Source: Candidatus Thalassarchaeaceae archaeon
GTDB taxonomy: Archaea; Thermoplasmatota; Poseidoniia; Poseidoniales; Thalassarchaeaceae
DNA length: 48,315 nt
NCBI GenBank assembly: GCA_030747485.1
Contig: JASLKP010000012.1
Span: forward strand, 1 to 48,315
Direction of reading: 5' to 3'
The position numbers and the translations under genes were made by a program. Below the pieces are notes generated by a model, which saw only the letters and a list, made by a program, of their open reading frames with translations, did not search any database and was not told the DNA's origin. Positions 42,288 through 48,315 of this stretch are shown in pieces (position 1 is the stretch's first letter; the number at the start of each line of letters is the position of its first letter).

Positions 42288-43289
42288 TCACTCCTCCTCT
42301 TCTGTGGCCTCTGGCAATGAATCAAGACAGTCCACCACCATCTGTTGGGCATCTTCAAGTTGCGTTGAGAACATTGCAAGATTTTCCCTAATGGGAAGGC
42401 CCATGTCCCAAAACAAATCCTTGATAATTTCCAATGATAAACGCGTCATTCGCAACGTGTTAGGATCAACAGGAACCATTCCATTGAATTCTGTCAAAAT
42501 AGCGACCTTTTCAGGTGGGTCCAATAGTCGTTCAAGTTGCTCATCCAAATCATCTTGAATTTCATCTGCTCGAGCATCCATGGCATCAATGAGGTGACTG
42601 CGTCGTTCCGCTTTCTTTTCAGCAATGAGTGCTGCTCGGTCATCGCCATCAAGTTCAGCATCAACCTCTACCTCAATTTCTGCACCTAAAATCAGTTCAT
42701 CGAATGCTGCTCTCAATAGTTTCTCAATGATTTCAGAATCTACATCGACCTTTTCATCCATTCGCGAGAGAATCCCCTCGACGAATTCAGTATCAATCGT
42801 TTCATCGCCGAGTAAATCTTTGAGAATGGGTAGTGACCAAGATGGATCGCCTGGTGAAACACTGACCTCAAAGAAGCCTGAGCCTTGCCCTGTCCGAATA
42901 TCAGCAGGAGGTTCAACAAAGAGTTTCTTCGCATGTTTATCGAGTTGAATTAGCAATTTACCCATATCCACTGGCTTAGACAGAACTTCTGAAACACCAG
43001 CCTTTGCTGCGGAGATTAGGTATTCTTCACTCACATTTTGTGATAGAATCACAATTCGACATTTGAGTGCAAACTCCGGATCTGAAGTTAGTCGACTGGC
43101 AGCATCAATGGCATCACCTGATTTCCATTCTCCATCAATGAGGACAACATCAGGCATTGTCGCGAGTGCAGTCGCCTCACATTGGCGCAATGTACCTGCA
43201 CGAGTGACCGAGAATTCCTCCCGCTCAAGGGTGCCTGCGAGGAGGTTTCTCCTGCCCTCCTGTTCATCTGCGACAATGATTGATGCCAT
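42288..43289 (-). CDS. response-regulator receiver protein with long acidic C-terminal region
   Basis: A 333-aa protein. Residues 1-120 are a receiver domain: acidic D8/E9 pair, phospho-acceptor D52 in VVLIDGEW, S83 in ILSQN and the conserved K105 in LSKPVD. The remaining ~210 residues have no output domain that I recognise. They are predicted to be helical and very acidic (VDAELDGDD, DARADEIQDDLDEQLERLLDPPEK, ending ATEEEE). No DNA-binding or enzymatic motif is seen, so signalling by protein contact is likely. It is cotranscribed with the TVP38-like gene downstream. No histidine kinase lies in the window. A GTA-loop hairpin sits 4-20 nt before the ATG. Confidence 0.8.
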   Translation of the reverse strand: MASIIVADEQEGRRNLLAGTLEREEFSVTRAGTLRQCEATALATMPDVVLIDGEWKSGDAIDAASRLTSDPEFALKCRIVILSQNVSEEYLISAAKAGVSEVLSKPVDMGKLLIQLDKHAKKLFVEPPADIRTGQGSGFFEVSVSPGDPSWSLPILKDLLGDETIDTEFVEGILSRMDEKVDVDSEIIEKLLRAAFDELILGAEIEVEVDAELDGDDRAALIAEKKAERRSHLIDAMDARADEIQDDLDEQLERLLDPPEKVAILTEFNGMVPVDPNTLRMTRLSLEIIKDLFWDMGLPIRENLAMFSTQLEDAQQMVVDCLDSLPEATEEEE

Positions 43290-43292
43290 GGG

Positions 43293-43309
43293 AACGGCCT
43301 ACGGCCGTT
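43293..43309 (-). repeat. GTA-loop hairpin just upstream of the response-regulator gene
   Basis: On the coding strand, AACGGCC-GTA-GGCCGTT with perfect 7-bp arms, ending 3 nt before ATG 43289. The CC-GTA-GG core is shared with the hairpins at 10543, 13302 and 26375. The 43290-43362 stretch holds no other feature. Confidence 0.6.
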
Positions 43310-43362
43310 TTCGACGTCCTTTGAATGTGGCCCTTGCAATGGCAGGATGTAAGGTGATTGTG

Positions 43363-44487
43363 TCAGTACTTTGGAACCGCGGCATCAACTTGTTCATGCC
43401 ATGCATGAATCCCTCCAGCCAAGTTGAATAATCGATGTTTTTCAAAGCCAAATTGAGAGAGTGCATAAGCCGCAATCATGGATCTACCACCTGTGCGACA
43501 GTAGAAGACAATATCTCGATTTTTTGGTAAATCTTCTATTTCAATCAGAATCTGTTCGTGAGGGATTAGTACATCCGTATTTGGCAATGTAACAATGCTT
43601 GCCTCAATGTCATTTCGAACATCGACCAGTAGTGGATTCCACCCTTCATTTCGTTTTGTGAGATATTCAAGGGGCGTCATCTCAGTAATGGCGGTCAAAT
43701 CCTTTTTCGTCCCGCAGAATCCTTCGTAATCAATGAGTTCAGTGATGGGCTCACGCCCCTCAATTTTTTCAAACGTCAACGTACGCATTTGCATCTCTAG
43801 CGCGTCGTAAACGAGCAATTTTCCACGCAGTGGTTCACCTATTCCCAATAGGAATTTCACGACTTCAGTCGCTTGAATGGAACCGACAACGCCAGGCAGT
43901 ACCCCAAGCACACCACCTTCTTCACATGAAGGAACAGCTTCAGGAGGTGGCGGAATTGGAAATAAATCTCGATAGGTTGGTCCCTCATCTAGATTGAATA
44001 TACTGATCTGACCTTCAAAGCGGAATATACTGCCATATACCCAAGGTATTCCAAGAATTTCACAAACATCGTTTACCAAATACCGAGTCGGAAGGTTGTC
44101 GGTGCCATCCAATACAATTTGGTGTCCATCAATCAATTGATGTGCATTATCTGATGTTAATCGTTCATGATGAATTGTCACTTCAATCGATGGATTTAAT
44201 GCAAGCATTCGTTCTCTGGCTGAAGCCGCTTTAGATGTCCCAACAGCATCGTCACTGTGTAGAATTTGTCTTTGTAAATTTGAACGTTCTACTGTATCAT
44301 CATCAATGATTGTAATGTGTCCAACACCTGCTGCGGCTAGATACAGTAGTGCTGGAGAACCAAGACCACCTGCTCCAACACAGAATACGCGAGACTTCAT
44401 GAGACGTGCTTGTCCATCTTCTCCAACCTGAGGTAGCGTGAGGTGCCGCGCATAACGCGCTCGCTCGGCAGGTGAGAGGCCCTCCAT
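43363..44487 (-). CDS. moeZ: MoeZ-like ThiF/MoeB adenylyltransferase with rhodanese domain
   Basis: A 374-aa two-domain sulfur-carrier activating enzyme. Residues about 1-255 are the E1-like part: RYARHLTLPQVG, the nucleotide-binding GAGGLGSPALLYLAAAGVG, DDDTVERSNLQRQ and LDGTDNLPTRYLVND. The adenylation-site cysteine region is SCEEGGVLGVLPG. The C-terminal rhodanese domain carries the catalytic cysteine in VFYCRTGGRS and ends GGIHAW. The two zinc CxxC pairs of MoeB/MOCS3 are missing (TYRDLFP and FCGT instead), as in mycobacterial MoeZ. It charges small sulfur carriers for molybdopterin, thiamine or tRNA thiolation. It follows trxB by 9 nt. Confidence 0.9.
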   Translation of the reverse strand: MEGLSPAERARYARHLTLPQVGEDGQARLMKSRVFCVGAGGLGSPALLYLAAAGVGHITIIDDDTVERSNLQRQILHSDDAVGTSKAASARERMLALNPSIEVTIHHERLTSDNAHQLIDGHQIVLDGTDNLPTRYLVNDVCEILGIPWVYGSIFRFEGQISIFNLDEGPTYRDLFPIPPPPEAVPSCEEGGVLGVLPGVVGSIQATEVVKFLLGIGEPLRGKLLVYDALEMQMRTLTFEKIEGREPITELIDYEGFCGTKKDLTAITEMTPLEYLTKRNEGWNPLLVDVRNDIEASIVTLPNTDVLIPHEQILIEIEDLPKNRDIVFYCRTGGRSMIAAYALSQFGFEKHRLFNLAGGIHAWHEQVDAAVPKY

Positions 44488-44496
44488 ACCTCTCGC

Positions 44497-45429
44497 TCAG
44501 TGTAGGTTGTCTTCAAGCCAACGCTCAGCATCTATCGCTGCTGCGCAGCCTTGGCCAGCAGCCGTAATGGCTTGCCTGTAGCGAGTATCAACAACGTCAC
44601 CGGCTGCAAAGACCCCTGCCACATTTGTCATCGTGTGTTCACTGTGAATCAGATATCCTTCATCATCCGTTTCCACTTGCCCTTCCAAAAATTGGGTAAT
44701 CGGCTTATGTCCAATGGCAATGAAAGCACCAGTACAGGAAATTTCATGTTCGCTCCCATCACGTGGATCCTCTAGAATTGCGCCAGTCAAACCATTATCA
44801 TCAGAAAGCCATTTCTTTACTGAACGGAATGTTTGGATTTCGATCTTTGGGTGGTTTGCCGCCCTTTCATACATCACTTTGGATGCGCGAAAGACATCAC
44901 GTCGATGGATGACTGTGACCTTTGAAGCGAAACGTGTGAGGAAGGTTGCTTCCTCCATTGCTGAATCACCTCCACCAATGACGATGATTTCCTCGTCGCG
45001 GAAAAATGCACCATCACAGGTCGCGCAAGTTGAGATACCTCGCCCTTTCTGCGCTTCTTCTCCTTCGACGCCTAGCCAAATCGCTTCTGCACCTGTACAA
45101 ATGATGACTGCATCGGCGTAGAATTCCTCACCTTCACTTTCCACCTTGAATGGACGTTGACTGAAATCTACACTCCCAACGTTCCGGTCTTGGATTTCCA
45201 AGCCGAATCGCTCCGCTTGTGCACGTAAATCCATCATCATTTCAGGTCCCCCAATGCCTTGTGGATAGCCAGGGAAGTTTTCGACGTCGCTTGTGAGCAT
45301 GAGTTGGCCACCAGACATGTATCCAGCAAACATCAGTGGGTTCAACATTGCACGTGCAGTGTATAGGCCAGCAGTATACCCTGCTGGTCCCGAACCAATG
45401 ATGATGACATTGCGAACTTCGTTGCTCAT
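44497..45429 (-). CDS. trxB: thioredoxin reductase
   Basis: A 310-aa low-molecular-weight thioredoxin reductase. Two Rossmann nucleotide sites are seen (GSGPAGYTAGLYTARA for FAD, IGGGDSAMEEATFL for NADPH), as are the redox-active CATCDGAFF and the C-terminal FAD motif AGDVVDTRYRQAITAAGQGC. HRRD after the second site agrees with NADPH preference. ATG 45429 (MSNEVRN) is chosen over an upstream extension from 45471 that adds a basic stretch. It lies between ribH and moeZ on the minus strand and is probably cotranscribed with them. Reductant supply to the rhodanese or other thiol systems is an inference. Confidence 0.96.
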   Translation of the reverse strand: MSNEVRNVIIIGSGPAGYTAGLYTARAMLNPLMFAGYMSGGQLMLTSDVENFPGYPQGIGGPEMMMDLRAQAERFGLEIQDRNVGSVDFSQRPFKVESEGEEFYADAVIICTGAEAIWLGVEGEEAQKGRGISTCATCDGAFFRDEEIIVIGGGDSAMEEATFLTRFASKVTVIHRRDVFRASKVMYERAANHPKIEIQTFRSVKKWLSDDNGLTGAILEDPRDGSEHEISCTGAFIAIGHKPITQFLEGQVETDDEGYLIHSEHTMTNVAGVFAAGDVVDTRYRQAITAAGQGCAAAIDAERWLEDNLH

Positions 45430-45477
45430 ATCTTGTCGGCGAACACGACATCCTTTCAATCTTGAGAACATACGCCC

Positions 45478-45876
45478 TCAGCGCATCTTAGCAATTGCAG
45501 CAATGGCTGCGCGTGCGTGTGGCTCAAGTCTTGGACCTACATGCTCCGGTTCAGCGCCTGGTCCAATGATCCCCAATCCGACCGTTTTGTCATGGATTAA
45601 TTGTAAATCGATGATGCTGCTGATGACTGCTTGTCCCATTGCGAGACCATGTTGTGTCTGGCCTTTCTCAATGATTCCTAGACAGGCTGCGCCTGCGATA
45701 TTCTCGTTTGTCAAAAGACGTTCAAGTGCCAATGGAACTTCCATTGCACCAGGGACCCAGACGATTTCATCAACGACCATCCCTCTGCTACTTGCTTCAT
45801 CTTCAGCATACGCTAGCATCTGTTCAACCTCTTCTCTATGAAATGAGCCACAAACAATTGCAATTTTCATCTTCAT
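45478..45876 (-). CDS. ribH: 6,7-dimethyl-8-ribityllumazine synthase
   Basis: A 132-aa lumazine synthase of the archaeal short type. VWVPGAMEVPLALERLL gives the substrate-binding PGAxExP motif, IIEKGQTQHGLAMG carries the catalytic histidine, and the C-terminal LGIIGPGAEPEHVGPRLEPHARAA matches archaeal RibH endings. The N-terminal IVCGSFHREE replaces the usual VxxFN. It joins 3,4-dihydroxy-2-butanone 4-phosphate (from ribB nearby) with the ribityl-uracil. The start is either ATG 45876, overlapping the ribE stop by 4 nt, or ATG 45870, which has GGAG at 8 nt. Confidence 0.9.
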   Translation of the reverse strand: MKMKIAIVCGSFHREEVEQMLAYAEDEASSRGMVVDEIVWVPGAMEVPLALERLLTNENIAGAACLGIIEKGQTQHGLAMGQAVISSIIDLQLIHDKTVGLGIIGPGAEPEHVGPRLEPHARAAIAAIAKMR

Positions 45877-46466
45877 ATCTCCTTACTGGCCATGATTCTC
45901 TTGACCGTTTCAACAACGGCTTGAGTCATGGCATCAATCTCAAGATTGATTTCACTTCCAACTTTTTTTGAACCGAGTGTTGTGAGCCGCAAAGTCTCTG
46001 GAATGATATGGACATCGAAGCCTCCAAGGCCATTGATTTTACCAATCGTCAGTGATATTCCATCCACTGCAATGAATCCTTTCTCATGAATAAATTCTGC
46101 AACATGAGTTGGCGCTGAAATGTGGTAATCCTGCCCGTTCACAGATTCGATGACTCCTGTTGTCATCACGTGTCCTGACAGTATATGTCCTCCCAATTCA
46201 TCGCCCATTCTCATCGCTCTTTCCACATTGACTTCATCACCTTCGACAAGATTTCCCAGCGTTGTCCGTTCAAGTGTTTCTGGAATGAGATCAAAGGTTG
46301 TCATTTCACCTACCGACGTTGCTGTTAAACAGACGCCATCAATGGAAACTGACCCACCTGCCTGTAGGTCCTCAATGGATGGTAATCTGATACCAATCGT
46401 GGTGAAATCATGGTTTGAATCAATCCGTTCGATTACGCCCCGTCCTTGGACAATTCCAGTGAACAT
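45873..46466 (-). CDS. ribE: riboflavin synthase alpha chain, bacterial two-domain type
   Basis: A 197-aa riboflavin synthase with two lumazine-binding domains. It begins with the invariant MFTGIV. The first domain contains SIDGVCLTATSVG and FDLIPETLERTTLG. The second contains LGGHILSGHV, FIAVDGISLTIGKI and IIPETLRLTTLGSK. It dismutates two lumazines to riboflavin. Many archaea instead use RibC, a relative of RibH, so the bacterial-type enzyme inside an otherwise archaeal rib block is notable. It starts directly after the ribL stop (TAA then ATG) and overlaps ribH by 4 nt, so the four rib genes are translationally coupled. Confidence 0.96.
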   Translation of the reverse strand: MFTGIVQGRGVIERIDSNHDFTTIGIRLPSIEDLQAGGSVSIDGVCLTATSVGEMTTFDLIPETLERTTLGNLVEGDEVNVERAMRMGDELGGHILSGHVMTTGVIESVNGQDYHISAPTHVAEFIHEKGFIAVDGISLTIGKINGLGGFDVHIIPETLRLTTLGSKKVGSEINLEIDAMTQAVVETVKRIMASKEI

Positions 46467-46934
46467 TTACTCGCCACCATCCTCTATTTCTTCCATGCGG
46501 CTTTGAGCCCATTGTAGTGATAGAATCTTATCGATAATTTTCCGAGTCCCATCGAGGTCTTCAGATAATCCACCTACTCTGACCAATTCAATGTCTTGAT
46601 GGCCGCGTTGGTCCAAACCGGCTCTGATTGCATTTTCAGCATGTTCTTGGTCGTAACCTAGAGCAATGATATCTGGATTAATACTGGGTAAAATATCGTA
46701 CATAGGACTGGTTGGCGGATTCCCAACAATCGCCTCATCTACTGGTTTCAGTCCAGATACCATTCGACAACGTAAGTCGTGATTGGTCACAGGTTCATGC
46801 TTCCGCATTCGTACAGTATCATCATGAGCAATGACGACAGTCAGATGATTTCCAAGTGCTTTTGCTTCTTCCAGATAATGCAAGTGTCCAGCATGGAGTA
46901 AGTCGAAAACACCAACGGCCATGACTCGTACCAA
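46467..46934 (-). CDS. ribL: archaeal FAD synthetase (FMN adenylyltransferase)
   Basis: A 155-aa cytidylyltransferase-fold enzyme that adenylylates FMN to FAD in archaea. The HxGH nucleotide site is VGVFDLLHAGHLHYLEEA, followed by VVIAHDDTV, R..MVSGLKPVDEAIVG and PDIIALGYDQ, in place of the usual GPDQ ending motif. The start is TTG 46934: it has GGAGG at 8 nt, and the preceding VRVMAVGVFD aligns with the start of known RibL. The first internal ATG at 46922 would cut into the first strand. It lies between ribB (14 nt upstream) and ribE (adjacent). Glycerol-3-phosphate cytidylyltransferase has the same fold but is less likely in this context. Confidence 0.9.
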   Translation of the reverse strand: MVRVMAVGVFDLLHAGHLHYLEEAKALGNHLTVVIAHDDTVRMRKHEPVTNHDLRCRMVSGLKPVDEAIVGNPPTSPMYDILPSINPDIIALGYDQEHAENAIRAGLDQRGHQDIELVRVGGLSEDLDGTRKIIDKILSLQWAQSRMEEIEDGGE

Positions 46935-46942
46935 ATTTCTCG

Positions 46943-46947
46943 CCTCC
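46943..46947 (-). promoter_or_regulatory. ribosome binding site deciding the ribL TTG start
   Basis: GGAGG on the minus strand, 8 nt before TTG 46934 and just after the ribB stop codon. It supports a TTG start over the ATG 12 nt downstream. Confidence 0.6.
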
Positions 46948-46948
46948 T

Positions 46949-47662
46949 TTATTCTTCGATATTGAACTGATTCATGATGTCACTGCCCGTTAGCATCGGA
47001 ATGTTGTGAGTTCGTGCATATGCTCGTGCTTCTTCCACAGGAAGTGCACGGTCGCCGTCAGGTTGTAGCATTTCTGCACCAATTGTACAAGCACTCAATC
47101 CAGCTAAGCGGGCAATGGCTACGGCCAATTCAGTATGACCTTGTCTTACAGAAAGCCCCCCTCGCGCCTCTCGACAAAGAGGGATGTGCCCAGGTGTCCT
47201 GAATTCTGCACCCAGTGCCTTAATTGCAACCTCTTGGTTTTCATCTTTCATTTCATTTGCCAATTCACCAAAGCGGCGAGTGGTCAGTGCACGATCATGA
47301 TCTGTAATTCCCGTGTATGTATCTCTATGATTCAAAGATAATGTGAATGCTGAACGGTTATCGTACTCAAGGTCATTTGTGATGAGGGCTCCTAAGACTG
47401 GATTTTCAGAGACCAAGGTCGGATGTGTATGGATATCTTGGAGCCAAGGAAGTCCAAACATTTCTCCAACATCATCTCCAATGGCAAGGAATAGCAATCC
47501 TCCACAATCTTGACGCAATCTCCGCATGATTGCAGGCGTGGCTGCTGCTGCTGGCCAAAGTAGGTCAGTTTCCCTTTCTCTAAAATCAGAATCAAACACC
47601 ATCACTGGCTCACCACGAGCAAACGCAGCAATTGCCTGTTTGATTTCAGTAGAGGGTTCCAA
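46949..47662 (-). CDS. ribB: 3,4-dihydroxy-2-butanone 4-phosphate synthase
   Basis: A 237-aa DHBP synthase converting ribulose 5-phosphate to the four-carbon riboflavin precursor plus formate. The acidic metal-binding loop is MVFDSDFRERETDLLWPA (the archaeal DxxxREGETD form). Further motifs are LTTRRFG, TPGHIPLCREARGGLSVRQGHTE with the catalytic histidine, and ELAVAIARLAGL. No GTP cyclohydrolase II domain is fused. The start is TTG 47662 with GAGG about 9 nt upstream. ATG starts lie too far inside. It is the first rib gene of the minus-strand block, and a GC-rich hairpin sits about 15 nt upstream. Confidence 0.93.
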   Translation of the reverse strand: MEPSTEIKQAIAAFARGEPVMVFDSDFRERETDLLWPAAAATPAIMRRLRQDCGGLLFLAIGDDVGEMFGLPWLQDIHTHPTLVSENPVLGALITNDLEYDNRSAFTLSLNHRDTYTGITDHDRALTTRRFGELANEMKDENQEVAIKALGAEFRTPGHIPLCREARGGLSVRQGHTELAVAIARLAGLSACTIGAEMLQPDGDRALPVEEARAYARTHNIPMLTGSDIMNQFNIEE

Positions 47663-47676
47663 GGGTATCGTCCTCA

Positions 47677-47690
47677 GCCCCCGGAGGGGC
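47677..47690 (-). repeat. small GC-rich hairpin upstream of ribB
   Basis: GCCCC-TCCG-GGGGC on the coding strand, 14 nt before the TTG at 47662. It is too small to be an FMN riboswitch, and no conserved RFN element sequence is seen around it. Confidence 0.35.
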
Positions 47691-47722
47691 CATTGAACCC
47701 CGTTCTTTTCGGTGAGTAATTT

Positions 47723-48315
47723 TCAATCCCTGAAGGGTGGATAGAATGGCCCTCTCTTTCGGAATGTCGAATGTTTGACTCCCCTTAGGATACGCATGTA
47801 GTATCTCCACCACGACCCAATCGTTCGGAATGGGTGTCGGAAAAAGCGCAGAGGATTGTCCCACTCACGAATCGGATAGCGCAATTGAGCCAGCATCTCG
47901 TCAGGCACTTCTTCGTCCACTCCGTAAACTTCGGGGCGCTTGTCAGCGGGCATGTAGTAGGTCCCGAAGATAATATCCCAAATGGGGAGGAAGCCCGAAT
48001 AGTTCGAACAGTGAGCTTCCTTTGCATTCGCATGATGCCAATGGTGAAACTCTGGAGTCTGAATAATTCGGTGTAAAGGGCGTAAGCGCCAACTGACATT
48101 GGCGTGAAGGAAGAATCCAGTAATAATCTGGAGAACAACGAGGATTCCACTGGTCACCTCACTGAATCCAGCGAAAATCAAGAAGGCGAAACCTGGTGCA
48201 ATCAAAGCGAGATCCATGGGGTGGACTCGGAAGCCACTGATCCAATCCATGTGCTCAGGCGAATGGTGAATAGAATGGAATTTCCAGAGTTCAGGTACTT
48301 CGTGATACCAGCGAT
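47723..48315 (-). CDS. fatty acid hydroxylase / sterol desaturase family protein, N-terminus missing
   Basis: The C-terminal 197 residues of a membrane di-iron enzyme; the frame stays open through the right edge. The histidine motifs of the family are in place. ELWKFHSIHHSPEHMDW begins just inside the edge and gives the HxxHH box. After two membrane helices comes TPEFHHWHHAN, the last histidine box, then NYSGFLPIWDIIFGTYY, the conserved closing motif. Members hydroxylate or desaturate fatty acids, sterols or carotenoids at the membrane. The first histidine box lies outside the window. It precedes ribB by 60 nt on the same strand. Confidence 0.9.
   Translation of the reverse strand, partial: RWYHEVPELWKFHSIHHSPEHMDWISGFRVHPMDLALIAPGFAFLIFAGFSEVTSGILVVLQIITGFFLHANVSWRLRPLHRIIQTPEFHHWHHANAKEAHCSNYSGFLPIWDIIFGTYYMPADKRPEVYGVDEEVPDEMLAQLRYPIREWDNPLRFFRHPFRTIGSWWRYYMRILRGVKHSTFRKRGPFYPPFRD

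Noticed and set aside
47663..47722. FMN riboswitch upstream of ribB
   Set aside because: The region is only 60 nt, has a single 5-bp hairpin and shows none of the conserved RFN element blocks.

Overview
The window looks like a chromosomal segment of a planktonic euryarchaeon, most likely a Marine Group II (Candidatus Poseidoniales)-type member of Thermoplasmatota. The evidence is the archaeal early shikimate route (ADTH synthase plus DHQ synthase II), a GHMP-type shikimate kinase, a bacterio-opsin-activator (HTH_10) regulator, an archaeal-type FAD synthetase (RibL) and RibH, and many large extracellular proteins anchored by a C-terminal helix with an acidic tail. These sit beside bacterial-looking genes (two-domain riboflavin synthase, MoeZ-like sulfurtransferase, acyl-CoA dehydrogenase, fused E1). 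Taxonomy is inferred from gene content only. Genes are packed tightly, and the only gene-poor stretch is 1256-1797. Internal operon genes often carry GAGGTG/GGAG ribosome sites, whereas several first genes have an AT-rich box about 30 nt before the ATG.

Layout: 1-2.9 kb holds a cut-off GIY-YIG nuclease, an NTF2-like protein, a small membrane protein, a weak ORF and an unrecognised 376-aa protein. 3.0-6.5 kb holds a secreted CxCH protein, an EF-hand membrane protein and an HTH_10 regulator divergent from a MacB-like ABC exporter (6.6-9.8 kb). 9.8-15.7 kb is a plus-strand run: exonuclease III, then ADTH synthase, DHQ synthase II, shikimate kinase, chorismate synthase and aspartate kinase. The last supplies the aspartate semialdehyde branch that feeds ADTH synthase. 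15.7-21.9 kb is a minus-strand MoxR-DUF58-DUF4350 cluster with membrane and secreted partners.

21.9-26.3 kb encodes a three-subunit molybdenum hydroxylase whose FAD subunit has the additional cysteine-rich loop typical of 4-hydroxybenzoyl-CoA reductase. XdhC (29 kb), a MocA-like cytidylyltransferase (37 kb) and a MoeZ-like protein (44 kb) would support its cofactor. Divergent from that operon lies an 881-aa protein that I read as a prokaryotic member of the CD36/LIMP-2 scavenger-receptor family, the most surprising gene here. 30-37 kb holds a 10-TM metal exporter-like permease, DUF309, a flavin reductase, a BNR-propeller lipoprotein and a 1,089-aa SBBP/thrombospondin-type-3 surface protein.

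37-48.3 kb is almost all minus strand: MocA-like protein, acyl-CoA dehydrogenase, fused branched-chain-type E1, TVP38-like membrane protein, a response regulator, MoeZ-like protein, thioredoxin reductase, a riboflavin/FAD block (ribH, ribE, ribL, ribB in plus-strand order) and a fatty-acid-hydroxylase-family protein cut by the window end. Several gene junctions carry perfect inverted repeats whose loop is always GTA/TAC inside CC...GG. I saw no tRNA, rRNA, CRISPR array or complete insertion sequence.
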